Assembly: GCF_051622035.1 (NCBI RefSeq)
Contig: NC_135358.1
Location: 20,288,001 to 20,352,000, forward strand
DNA length: 64,000 nt
Direction: 5' to 3'
Source of the DNA: Arctopsyche grandis
Lineage: Eukaryota > Arthropoda > Insecta > Trichoptera > Hydropsychidae
The notes under the pieces were generated by a model. The model searched no databases. It was not told where the DNA came from and saw only the letters and a list, made by a program, of their open reading frames with translations. Shown piece by piece: positions 58,201 to 64,000 of the stretch; position 1 is the first letter of the stretch, and every line of letters begins with the position of its first letter. The position numbers and the translations under genes were made by a program.

Positions 58201-61200
58201 TCGAATTGGAATTGGAATGATTTTAAAAATAGTGTTCAAAGTAAAAAAAAAATAGCCATACTTGGTTATAATAAATGGAAGGCTACCACCATAAGTGCTA
58301 TCTAGTACATATTTGAATCTTGGTATATTTCCTGGTTAGTTTTTGGTTTCTGGCGAGATTTGACCATATACTGACGTATGTATAATAGCGGTCTCCGTGA
58401 CGGGCTGGAATGTGAAATGCCGGAAAACGCAAATATCGGAAGGCAAAGATCGAAAATCGAAAGATCTTAAGTCGAAAAATCAAAAAAAGGGTGCATGGTA
58501 AACGGTACATACTCGCTTATTTTCGCGAGCAGGATACAACAGGAACAAGAGGAACAGGCTTTTCCTCCCGTATTAATGTGCGCGCGCAGAATACTGGAGG
58601 AAAAAGCCTGTTCCTCTTGTTCCTGTTGTATCCTGCTCGCGCAAATTAAGTGAGTATGTACATGAGTATGTACCGTTTACCATGCACCCTTTTTTTTGAT
58701 CTTTCGACTTAAGATCTTTCGATTTTCGATCTTTGCCTTCCGATATTTGCGTTTTCCGGCATTTCACATTCCGGCCCGTGAGGTAGGACCCGTATAATAG
58801 ATACATAATACGGTACCCCGACTTTTGCGCGACAGTCAAAAGTGCTCCGACATTACCGCGCGGTGACAAAACAATGCCAGAATATATGAAAAATTAAAAT
58901 TAATTAATTGAAGTAATGAATAATGAATTGAAAATTAATTGAAGTCGAAATGGATATTTTAATTTTTTTCATATATTCTGGCGCGGTTTTGTCGCCGAGC
59001 GCCTTTTGCTGGGGCGGTTTTGTTGCCGTGCGGTAATGTAGGGGCGGTCATGAAATTATTATTTTATTCAGAAATTTTACACTTAATTCATCCATCAAGT
59101 ACATAAAGTAACTTTAAGATTTACATAATTTTCAGAATCAAGAGACTGATTAAATAAACATGAATCCTCGTTTAAAACCGTTTTCATGGAAAATTTTGAT
59201 TAAACAAATGTGATCAGCAATAACTGATTTATATGTTTACCAGTGAATCAGAATGTTTATCTTATTTTTAATGATGAACACGAGGAAATGCATTTTAAAA
59301 CTGTTAGAGGATTTCCTCTATGAAAGATGTCCTTGAAGTTGGTCTTTGTAACACGTTATAATTATAAGGTAAATAATATGCTGTGTACAATAGGAACGAT
59401 AATACATTATTCATAATACTGATGCAGAAAGTTGAAGGGAATAGATATGCAACAGTCCGGTCGAACGTGCTGCGTCACATCCCATATTAGTACGTAATGA
59501 CTTTTTCTTTTATGAGAGCGTCATTGATACCTAACGATTAAGTGGCTATTAAATACATTAAAAAAAAGTGTATGAGTGTGATGCAAGCGCAAATAGCGTT
59601 TGCTAGTGCTGTGGTGCTAATGAAAACGGTCAGGGTTCGGTACCCACTCCATGAACCTGCTGCATTGGCCGCACAACACGTCTTCGTGTTTAATTACTCA
59701 AGACGTTCCTCAGCCGGGCTCGCATGCCTAGGCAGATGCTCATCGAAGATATGGGCCCTCAAGTTGCATCATCTTATGCCTTTGGACTTTGGAGTGTGTG
59801 ATGTTGAGTCTCGAGGAGTTGAAGTTTGAGCTCAATCATCAATTGTCCACAGAAATCGAATAGTCTTCTACGAATTCAGCTTTGTAAATATTACTATTCT
59901 ACCTCTAAACGGGACTGTGTGATATTAAAATAATTGTGAGTTGTAAAATGGAGATTTTATTTCGCATTTAAAATGTTATAGTCTCAATTCTCATTTTGTC
60001 GAATCGGTTTTATGCATTATTGTACATGGTCAGTAATAAACGTCGTTCATAAAATTAGTACAATTTACCTTTAAGTGCAGAATTTATTTTCTTTCACTTG
60101 TAATTAGTTAATAGTTATCATTGTAAAGTGTCCAAGCTTATATATAATTAAATTATGTATTTGTACTTAAATGTTTATTTGTTTTCTAAAAGCTGGTATA
60201 CATTAAACATAGTATATAGCAAACATACATACATATATAAAAAGGGTTTGGTGCAAGCGCTCGACAGTCACCAGACAGACTGAACGACAGATAAACTGGA
60301 TGGCAGCTTTAAAAGCAATTCTCGTGTTCTCGAATGATAGATTGCACATCAGATGACGAGTAACCTTTCGATGTGCACAGATGCAATTATTAAAATGGTA
60401 ATTATTAAAATTGAGTTGGATCATTCTGGCGAGTTTAATAAGGCAAGACTCGCGAGTTTAATAAGGCAAGACTCGCGAGTTTAATAAGAATAAACTCGCC
60501 AGAAAGACCCAACTCAATTTAAATAATTACCATTTTAATAATTGCATCTGTGCACATCGAAAGGTTATTCGTCATCTGATGTGCAATCTATCATTCGAGA
60601 ACACGAGAATTGCTTTTAAAGCTGCCATCCAGTTTATCTGTCGTTCAGTCTGTCTGGTGATTGTCGAGCGCTTGCACCGCACCGATATAAAAATAATATT
60701 TAAAAATTCGCAACTCTTAGAATAAACTTAATAATAATATGTATTTCCTATAACTTCATAATAATTAAATTTTATCATAATATTTTATTAAAATTTTATG
60801 TTTATAATTTGAGTAGGACTGTAAGATTCTGACTGAGGAAGTATCTGGTTGAGAATAATAAAATCAGGCAGTCTGTGTATGTACTGTGTATGTAATATAA
60901 ACCATTAATTTGTAAAAATGTGCCACTTAAATTTTTTTTCCTCAATGAAGCAATACAATACAATTCTTAAAGAAAATACAATACAATACAAAATGTGAAA
61001 ATTTATATGAAAATTTAATATAAACTAATGTGATACCCATTTAAAACTAGGTACCTCTCGCGTGAAACGAATTAAATAATTAAATAATGGCAAGAAGCAA
61101 TTAAATGGTTCTTTGTAAAAATGCAAAAAAAAAATTCTGCCTTGATAACCTTTTTTGATCCATGAAATATTTGATATTGTAGTTTATCAATTATATAATA

Positions 61201-63239
61201 TAATATAATTTATCATGATCATTTTATTACAATACAAATAGAGCTTTGATCAAAAAAGGAATATTAACCAATCTTTAATAAATTTGTCTATTTGTTTTAG
61301 GAAAACAAGCTAAAGTCAATTGTGTCGATGATAGTATGACCGTAGTTGTTCCGTTAGATACTGAAAATGAAAAGGCATATCTTGATCAACTGAAAGGTAT
61401 ATATTATATTCTGTTCTTTTTTTATATTTCACTACATATATACATTTTTAAGTAAAACTAATTTATTATATAATTTTTTTAAAGGTTATGATATATGTGC
61501 ACCATCTATAGAGGACGGTGCTGCAACATTTAGGCTAGATTTGAATGACGTCCATAAATGCGGTGTGACGAGGCTTCTTCATCAACCTACTGTAATTATA
61601 ATCCTATTTGCATACTTTTTATGTTTGTAAATTTTTTCGGACATGTCTAAATATTTATTATGTAATTGATTTTAGGGTAAACGAGTATTTTACCATAAGA
61701 TCATTGTGGAGAGCGAATCGGGGAGAGAAATTGTATCAGTGAGGTGTTCTCTGGGACCAATTGTACCTGTCGGTCCCCATCAGATACATCGAAGGGATTT
61801 GGATTTGCCAGTGGGTTTTCAAGAACCGGAGTGAGTTATTTAACAGTGTGCATAATATAATAATTATATCATTTGTAGCTTTATAAGAATCGTGTCACCT
61901 CCTTTTACGGTATACGTGGAGTGAAAGTAATTGTGTTAGATTGATTTATCGCGTGTCGAATATTATTATTAGTGTGTGGTTTATGTTTTAGAAATCTTGA
62001 AATAACCACCAGTCTTACGGAACGAGCTCCCGAACCACAATTAGGAGTTTCAGTTAGTCAAGATGGAAAAGAGTAAGAATAATACAATTTAAAAAAAAAA
62101 AAATATATATATATATATATACTATTAAATAAATAAAATATTCTTTTAGAAGTTATTTAATGTATATTCCATTTACTTTTTTAAATTCTAGAGTATCTGG
62201 AGAAATTTCTGTAAGGCCAGGAACGCCATTAGCTATGAAAGTCTTTTTAGATAAAGGATCAGCTCCCGTTTATGGGTTAATGGTTTCTCATCTTCAAGTG
62301 TCCGATACTGTAGCTCAACAAGAAACTATTGTATTTAATGGGTAAGTTTCTAATGTACATACATATGTATGTATTATATATAATATATGTAATACATATT
62401 ATAAGTTGAATCAATGTTTTTTTATTCTATGAAATATTCATAATATACATATGTATTCATTAAAATTTATATAAAATTTTAATATAACACGTTTTAAATA
62501 ATTAAATAATTATTTCAGATGTTCAGTAGATCCTTATTTGTTTGATAACTTTGTTACGACTGACGGTGATACACTTGAAGCCAAATTCAGAGCGTTTAAA
62601 TTCCCGGACACAACTTACGTTCAATTCAGAGGAACTGTAAATGTCTGCTTAGATAAATGTCAAGGAGTATGTTAGCATTTTATATTCAAATATTATTGAC
62701 GTTCATCATATACGTATTGAGAATATGAAATTAATCTTATGAAATATTTCAGACCCAGTGTAGCAATGGAGCTACGGGTTATGGCAGAAAGAAGCGTAGT
62801 ATATTGAGTGGAAACGATAGTAACAGATTGTTTGAAATATCTTTAACGACTTTTATTAAAGTGGAGGATGATTCCAATGAATCTGGTAAGCTTAATCGAA
62901 CTATGAAATGAGATCTACAAATGTGAATACATACAATGTATGTGCATATATTTACATATTTTATTTTTATGCTAAACTTTACTTTCAGATGACATAGCCA
63001 AACTTTTAAGGAATTTGAAAGTAGCTAATCAAATGCTAGAAGAAAATTCACCCAGGATGGTGGTCGAAGATAATTCTGATGAAGTTCTTACAGCAACAGT
63101 GCGTGAAAAACCTCAAAACGTTGATGCAGCCGAGCATGCATATAATGTCCAAAACGAATCTATAAGATTCGGAGCGTCTATTGTCTTCATCGCCGTAGCG
63201 ATCGCTCTTCAATTCTTATTCGTAGATTGGAGACAATAA
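36384..63239 (+). CDS. ZP-domain transmembrane protein, nine exons
   Basis: Proposed exons are 36384-36462, 61301-61396, 61485-61591, 61676-61830, 61992-62072, 62192-62341, 62519-62666, 62753-62885 and 62989-63239. All junctions are GT-AG and in phase, giving 399 aa. Exon 1 encodes a signal peptide (MAVFKWSSACLTIVFLCCLP, cleavage near TQA). Residues about 34-272 form a zona pellucida domain with cysteines in VNC, DIC, HKC, VRC, GC, NVC and DKC. TQC and a furin site RKKR (284-287) follow, then an acidic linker and a membrane segment (FGASIVFIAVAIALQFLFVD) with a tail of only a few residues. Such proteins polymerise into the apical extracellular matrix after cleavage at the furin site. The short tail suggests a piopio-like member, but this is a guess. 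Joining exon 1 across about 25 kb rests on phase and on the need for a signal peptide; exons 2-9 are secure. Confidence 0.85.
36765..36885 (-). mobile_element. tRNA-like SINE head, minus strand
   Basis: The minus strand reads GTTTCAGGTTCGACTCCCAC, a good B-box, downstream of a GC-rich tRNA-like stretch (CGCGGGCGTATCGGCCTCCA). No acceptor stem or closed cloverleaf is seen, so it is more likely a SINE head than a tRNA gene. It lies in the first intron of the ZP gene. Confidence 0.45.
36886..38965. other. ZP intron 1, first part
   Basis: AT-rich with TATAAGCTTT repeats at about 37,450-37,515. At about 37,562 GCAGTACTACTCAAACTTTT and GTACTGCGAACCGG resemble the terminal repeat of Charlie/SPIN-type hAT elements, but no partner end is found. 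A minus-strand frame at 38,554-38,739 (INFNGAKLHCRHIPYWAYDQ) looks like decayed transposon coding sequence; its family is unclear. Confidence 0.4.
38966..39110 (+). mobile_element. tRNA-derived SINE, plus strand
   Basis: The head has an A-box TGGTAGCTCTA and, 40 bp on, a B-box CCGGTTCGACCC. TACCAAGAGC and GCTCTCGATA lie between them in anticodon-arm position. A GC-rich tail (CACATTTCGTCGGGTATCGC) follows. The spacing fits a Pol III promoter. The absence of a paired acceptor stem argues against a working tRNA. Confidence 0.6.
39111..41347. other. ZP intron 1, repeat-poor part
   Basis: At about 39,560-39,605 a plus-strand stretch (GGCATTACAGGAATTCCCAA TGCGCC) recalls the LINE 3' end at 15.5 kb but is diverged. 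At about 40,800-40,975 lies the minus-strand copy of the repeat at 25.9 kb, without its minisatellite. No gene is seen. Confidence 0.4.
41348..41879. mobile_element. piggyBac-like MITE with TTAA duplications
   Basis: TTAA at 41,348-41,351 and 41,876-41,879 flank ends that read GAGGGCTGGACAGC and, inverted, GAGGGCTGTAAACCC. The terminal match is short (GAGGGCTG), but the TTAA target is precise. The 524-bp interior has no transposase. A duplicated TATATTGTCGCATTCACTCA lies near the right end. Confidence 0.65.
41930..42316 (-). CDS. Unrecognised 128-aa frame in a GC-rich island
   Basis: A minus-strand frame begins MLQGPNNQTTVSSTFSSSQK and ends with CKPRNLKCD. It contains a run of four cysteines (NDCCCCAPIYDLI) and QCFCRPEVREYARALNEQAA. 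It coincides with a GC-rich island in otherwise AT-rich DNA, which favours coding, and its start lies at the edge of the island. No signal peptide or known domain is seen. It could be a nested gene in ZP intron 1, a first exon, or a remnant. Composition is the only support. Confidence 0.35.
   Translation of the reverse strand: MLQGPNNQTTVSSTFSSSQKRYAKWKNGNVTDVTSGDAHIGQCFCRPEVREYARALNEQAAMASDSHVAVQVREMDTPVPPTNGNDCCCCAPIYDLIRPVINTLTTNRDWISFSHRHVVCKPRNLKCD
42350..42560. mobile_element. Worn hAT-type end sequence
   Basis: TGATGCGCAACCTTTTTAAC followed by GGGCCAATTTA and CGCGGGCCGCA is the pattern found at ends of many hAT elements (..GGGCAACCTTTT...GGGCCGCA). The partner end was not found, so this is a fragment. 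Confidence 0.4.
42830..44812 (+). mobile_element. Tigger/pogo-family DNA transposon, near complete in length
   Basis: Terminal repeats start CAGGCGGACCTCAACTTTCG and match for 24 bp at both ends (42,830-42,853 and 44,789-44,812). TA stands outside each end, the Tc1/mariner-superfamily target. Both ends have further copies of ACTTTCGCACA just inside. The 1,983-bp element carries a broken transposase. It lies in ZP intron 1. Confidence 0.9.
43044..44326 (+). pseudogene. Tigger transposase, broken
   Basis: Pieces in order are an N-terminal part (MEKSLSYWISDQNQK, then LHKDWKARLKED and SWFSNLKTRYSLHNI from the DNA-binding region), then the DDE core with IFNVDETGLFWKKMPNRTF (first Asp, about 43,345-43,400) and ILLILDNAT (second Asp, about 43,680-43,705). 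QPMDQ-like sequence (MDQTVIAMFKRYYMR) follows, and a C-terminal part with DPNGERISQVRR. There is a frame change near 43,553, stops after 44,038 and within the C-terminal part, and a deletion between the second catalytic Asp and MDQTVIAMF that removes the loop normally there. It cannot encode an active enzyme. Confidence 0.85.
44815..45254. other. Short gene-free gap with TA microsatellite
   Basis: A TA/ACATATGT microsatellite at about 44,820-44,885, then AT-rich DNA. No gene. Confidence 0.45.
45264..45670. mobile_element. Foldback element with 9-bp duplication GTATGCAAG
   Basis: Two long inverted arms, about 170-200 bp each, meet at a short loop near 45,465. The ends read GGGTCTACGTGACGAGCC and, inverted, CGGTCTCCGTGACGAGCC. 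Arms contain AAATATCGGAAGGCAAAG, GATCAAAAAAAGGGTGCATG and the core GGATACAACAGGAACAAGAG. GTATGCAAG is duplicated on both sides (45,255-45,263; 45,671-45,679). Long inverted arms with 9-bp duplications are known from Mutator-like foldback elements. Confidence 0.9.
45680..48929. other. ZP intron 1, gene-free
   Basis: Unique AT-rich DNA and TACATATGT microsatellites. A hexamer array of CCCGTTCTCGTT type lies at about 48,766-48,815 and belongs to the edge of the Helitron-like copy that follows. No gene. Confidence 0.4.
48930..49285 (-). mobile_element. Helitron-like element, minus-strand copy
   Basis: On the minus strand the copy starts TAAATATATAAAATTGAATA, then CTGTCTGTCTGTCTGTCTCG and GATTACGATGGAACTTTCAG, matching the copy at 4.2 kb with moderate divergence through CGACGCGAAAGTATGAA and ACAAAGTGGT-type positions. 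Its 3' part differs and runs into GGGAACGGGAACGGGAA repeats, and the clean CTAG end of the other copy is not seen here. Confidence 0.6.
49286..50638. other. ZP intron 1, gene-free
   Basis: Unremarkable AT-rich DNA; no coding region or transposon end is supported. Confidence 0.4.
50639..51891. mobile_element. Composite element with CAGTGGTGTAGT ends
   Basis: The left end CAGTGGTGTAGTCGGGCCAA and the inverted right end CAGTGTTGTAGTGCTAAATA match over the first dozen bases, and both are followed by CGCCCTGG-type motifs. Inside are an inverted pair (50,725-50,843 against 51,085-51,238) and a LINE fragment (51,288-51,551). The inverted pair includes two or three tandem copies of a 33-bp unit, GCAGATATAGTACCTGCAAA TAGCCAATAATT. 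A clear target duplication is not seen. Confidence 0.55.
51288..51551 (+). pseudogene. LINE reverse-transcriptase tail fragment
   Basis: The frame reads LQKRIIRSDLIEVFKILNNH, then HLRGHLRLQKEQSNKLIRDS and FFSNVKDVL before a stop at 51,549. The order (R.DLIEVFKIL ... RGH.L.L........R..FFS.RV.D) is the C-terminal tail of CR1/L2/jockey-type LINE proteins. Expected residues are eroded (for example the usual T.GH and the W before LP). It is a fragment without the polymerase core. Confidence 0.7.
51892..53784. other. ZP intron 1, gene-free
   Basis: AT-rich DNA with microsatellites. At 51,966-52,003 the perfect inverted repeat CTACAACACGCTTTC / GAAAGCGTGTTGTAG forms a short hairpin. No gene is seen. 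Confidence 0.4.
53785..54093 (+). CDS. Exon-like island A in ZP intron 1 (unrecognised secreted-protein exon)
   Basis: After the acceptor TTTTTAGTAG the frame GDQGSSDVDNRFTVNVTSDV YLMNNKAKALYLVADEAG is open and enters in phase 1, exactly what the signal-peptide exon at 36,384 supplies (G completing GGA). The frame stays open to 54,123. Possible donors at 53,896, 53,965 and 54,094 all leave one base, so the exon would be 37, 60 or 103 codons. The first ends AAGCAG then GTAGCA and looks best. The island is GC-richer and less repetitive than its flanks. The entered and left phases are the same, so it could be a cassette that adds residues to the ZP protein, or the second exon of another product. 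No family is recognised. Confidence 0.4.
54094..55157. other. ZP intron 1, gene-free
   Basis: AT-rich with TACATACATA microsatellites. No coding or mobile feature is supported. Confidence 0.4.
55158..55241. repeat. TA dinucleotide microsatellite
   Basis: An unbroken TA run of about 84 bp abuts the left end of a foldback element. It has probably expanded in the target site of that element. Confidence 0.9.
55242..55624. mobile_element. Chimeric foldback element
   Basis: The outer arms are of the 9-bp-duplication family (TCGGTCTCCCTCACGGGACC on the left, GGTCCCGTGAGGTAGACC on the right, with AAATATCGGAAGGCAAAGAT and its complement). Its middle (about 55,375-55,450) instead matches the left half of the 12.9-kb palindrome: GTGGCATGCGGTGAAATT, then CATACAGCCTTGTTTAATGT. 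One half therefore switches from one family to the other at GCAC. Confidence 0.8.
55625..55885. other. Short gap between foldback element and exon-like island B
   Basis: About 55,735-55,830 contains CGTCGCATTGGAGCGATCTG TAATGACG followed by AATAAAAATAAATAAAAA, resembling the A-rich 3' end of a LINE or SINE. A relative (CAGATCGCTCCAATGCGACG) lies on the other strand at about 17,940. Confidence 0.4.
55886..56161 (+). CDS. Exon-like island B with a +1 frame change at TGA
   Basis: After the acceptor TTTTTCGCAG the phase-1 frame reads ETCPLLYEDVVMEIQVWKVT, then APDCSTGSFIVQAGSPFE, and meets TGA at 55,999-56,001. Immediately after, the +1 frame is open and equally protein-like (ECVYERLETLGLAVSDLLHY, then YILTRPTFGEALANIII) to TGA at 56,159. 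Skipping one base at the TGA joins the two parts smoothly. The whole island is GC-richer than its surroundings. Explanations are a one-base error in the assembly, a recent frameshift mutation, true +1 recoding, or a short form ending at the first TGA. With exon 1 and island A the short form would be about 101 aa and secreted. The family is not recognised. Confidence 0.45.
56162..57156. other. ZP intron 1, gene-free, with a MITE-like edge
   Basis: At about 56,626 CCCAGTGGCGGCTCGTGGAT and CTGGGGGTGCTG form a sharp GC-rich edge followed by AT-rich DNA, as at the end of many DNA transposons. A possible partner is GGCTGCGCCCCCTATGACC at 57,345, but pairing is weak. Confidence 0.35.
57157..57280 (+). 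repeat. Three-unit ~42-bp minisatellite
   Basis: Three units carry GCTTCGCCCTCGGCG, then CCCTGAGC and TTTGCCTTCTAGGG. They are read as SPSAPSERLLSRASPSAS in one plus frame, but this is only repeat translation. Confidence 0.8.
57657..58001 (-). CDS. Unrecognised frame in a GC-rich island, minus strand
   Basis: From about 57,995 the minus strand is open for 114 codons: GQASRVVHQTDRGGEPVSRC, then SIELHKLEARAPQEDAFQGE, WQLLQSAITRMRRVCKVQAA and, at the end, GKLHTQPLNAIIINY. The island is much GC-richer than its flanks, and the predicted chain is helical and charged. There is no start codon at its beginning, so it would need an upstream exon (a possible acceptor is GTCAAG before CATCTCGAG) or is a remnant. 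An alternative plus-strand frame (from 57,827) looks less protein-like. Confidence 0.3.
   Translation of the reverse strand: MCGQASRVVHQTDRGGEPVSRCSIELHKLEARAPQEDAFQGEEMEKESRRPWQLLQSAITRMRRVCKVQAARVALAKKADTKAHPINKRTTVMGVMPSLGKLHTQPLNAIIINY
58389..58791. mobile_element. Foldback element with 9-bp duplication GTATAATAG
   Basis: A 403-bp palindrome with the same plan as the 45.3-kb copy: ends CGGTCTCCGTGACGGGCTGG and, inverted, GGGTCCTACCTCACGGGCCG, arms with AAATATCGGAAGGCAAAGAT and AGGGTGCATGGTAAACGGTA, and the core GGATACAACAGGAACAAGAG on both arms. GTATAATAG is present at 58,380-58,388 and 58,792-58,800. Confidence 0.9.
58805..59055. mobile_element. Small inverted-repeat element (MITE-like)
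   Basis: The left part holds ACATTACCGCGCGGTGACAA and GCCAGAATATATGAAAAATT. The right part holds their inverted partners, TTGTTGCCGTGCGGTAATGT and TTTTTTTCATATATTCTGGC. GCGGTTTTGT appears twice on the right. The element is GC-rich at the ends and AT-rich in the middle. No target duplication was found. Confidence 0.6.
59056..60234. other. ZP intron 1, gene-free
   Basis: At about 59,580-59,830 lies a GC-richer stretch with GGTCAGGGTTCGGTACCCAC, a B-box-like motif, preceded by GTGCTGTGGTGCTAATG. It may be a SINE head, but it may also be chance. No gene is supported; the 95-codon frame over it has no family features. Confidence 0.4.
60244..60684. mobile_element. 441-bp near-perfect palindrome with 9-bp duplication
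   Basis: Arms of about 195 bp pair almost base for base, from GGTGCAAGCGCTCGAC on the left to GTCGAGCGCTTGCACC on the right, including GATAAACTGGATGGCAGCTT and its complement. The centre is a short array of ACTCGCGAGTTTAATAAGGC units (60,430-60,490). ATATAAAAA is duplicated outside both ends (60,235-60,243; 60,685-60,693). It shares no obvious sequence with the other foldback family. It lies about 600 bp before the first ZP exon. Confidence 0.9.
60694..61300. other. End of ZP intron 1
   Basis: AT-rich DNA ending in the pyrimidine-rich acceptor TTTGTTTTAG at 61,291-61,300. AATACAATACAATACAA repeats occur near 60,950-60,990. Confidence 0.5.
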
Positions 63240-64000
63240 TCTCGTGAAAGTAAAGATGGTGATGATAAATAATAGAACATAAAAGCTGTGATGCAGTTGC
63301 GTAGTCAATAGATCAAAATTAGACGTTTAATAAGTAATTAACAGTGACACGTATTGTATAATCACAAATAAGATTAATTTAAACATGGATTAGTGATTTG
63401 AGAATCTTCTGTGAGTTTTTTCAAGAAATGTGTGATTATAATTTATTATATTATGATGACATAAAATTTCATCGTTATTGAGGTTCTCAAATTACCGATT
63501 AACTTGTGTACTAATTTCAAATTAGTTTAAATAATGAAAGTGCATAATAAATGGAAGAAAATGTAAATGTTGCATACACACATAAAAAGAAAACGATTGT
63601 TGCTCAGTTGGTTGTTTTAAGCTATCGTTTCTGTGGAAGGTGTACATCACGAAATTAAAGATAAAATTCACATCAGGTGCTACTATTGTCTAAGTTTCAC
63701 TATATATTTTAAGCCATTTAACTGAGGACTGAAAATATATATAGATTTTAATAATATACTCATATTTCATATTTAATTTGAATATAGTGATTTTACAAAT
63801 TTGTAGTGGCACAGTCGCACAATCAGAAAAAAATCGAAAATTCTTATAGTGTGTAAATGACATTTTAAAAATGTCTCATTAACTAGTCTTAACATCTAAT
63901 TACATCTTAAATCGCTCAATAATTCCTGTAACTAGTGTAATCAATTCTTTACTTTGTCAACATACGATATACATAATATAGAAGTTGTTCAAATTCTCAT
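63240..64000 (+). other. ZP gene 3' UTR and flank
   Basis: No further reading frame. AATAAA within GCATAATAAATGG at about 63,546 is a possible polyadenylation signal, some 300 bp past the stop codon. Confidence 0.5.

Noticed and set aside
1-64000. CRISPR arrays, operons, bacterial-type promoters
   Set aside because: The window is intron-containing animal DNA; the regular repeats seen are minisatellites and foldback elements.

Overview
The window is animal nuclear DNA from an insect. It is AT-rich, its genes are split by GT-AG introns, microsatellites of the ACATATGTATGTAC type are everywhere, and the transposons are the mixture usual in insects (piggyBac, hAT, Tigger, Helitron, jockey/CR1-like and RTE-like LINEs, tRNA-derived SINEs, long foldback elements). 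I could not settle the order of insect.

Layout. 1-13 kb: repeats, a Helitron-like copy, two small genes of unknown function (a plus-strand 84-aa protein at 5.4 kb and a minus-strand 179-aa protein at 6.9-7.4 kb), a complete 962-bp internally deleted piggyBac element, a CpG- and GAGA-rich promoter-like island at 9.4-9.9 kb, and nested inverted repeats built from LINE debris. 13-21 kb: a transposon-dense block with a probable PIF/Harbinger MITE, a LINE reverse-transcriptase 3' half, SINEs, an RTE 3' end, three hAT MITEs each with its own 8-bp duplication, and a short hAT derivative. 22.5-31.2 kb is the gene-rich core: FAF2/UBXD8 (minus, seven exons), NUP42 (plus, three exons) and RIOK3 (minus, two exons). 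FAF2 and NUP42 diverge; NUP42 and RIOK3 converge. These are housekeeping functions: p97-dependent ERAD, mRNA export at the nuclear pore, and an atypical kinase of the RIO family. 31.5 kb: a solo LTR.

36.3-63.3 kb: one long gene dominates. A signal-peptide exon at 36,384-36,462 has a phase-1 donor that fits the ZP-domain exons at 61.3-63.2 kb, across an intron of about 25 kb. Directly joined they give a 399-aa secreted-then-anchored zona pellucida domain protein with a furin site and a C-terminal membrane segment, of the type that organises the apical extracellular matrix of insect epithelia. Inside the intron lie a Tigger element, piggyBac-like and foldback MITEs, SINEs, and two exon-like islands (53.8 kb and 55.9 kb). 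Both islands can be entered in phase 1 from the same signal-peptide exon. The second changes from one open frame to the +1 frame at a TGA, so this locus may make a second, unrecognised secreted product, or hold a decaying one.

The most unusual features are that exon pair, a modular family of long palindromic elements with 9-bp target duplications, the 441-bp palindrome at 60.2 kb, and the nested inverted repeats at 10.2-11.5 kb. All family calls come from reading the sequence; no database search was run.
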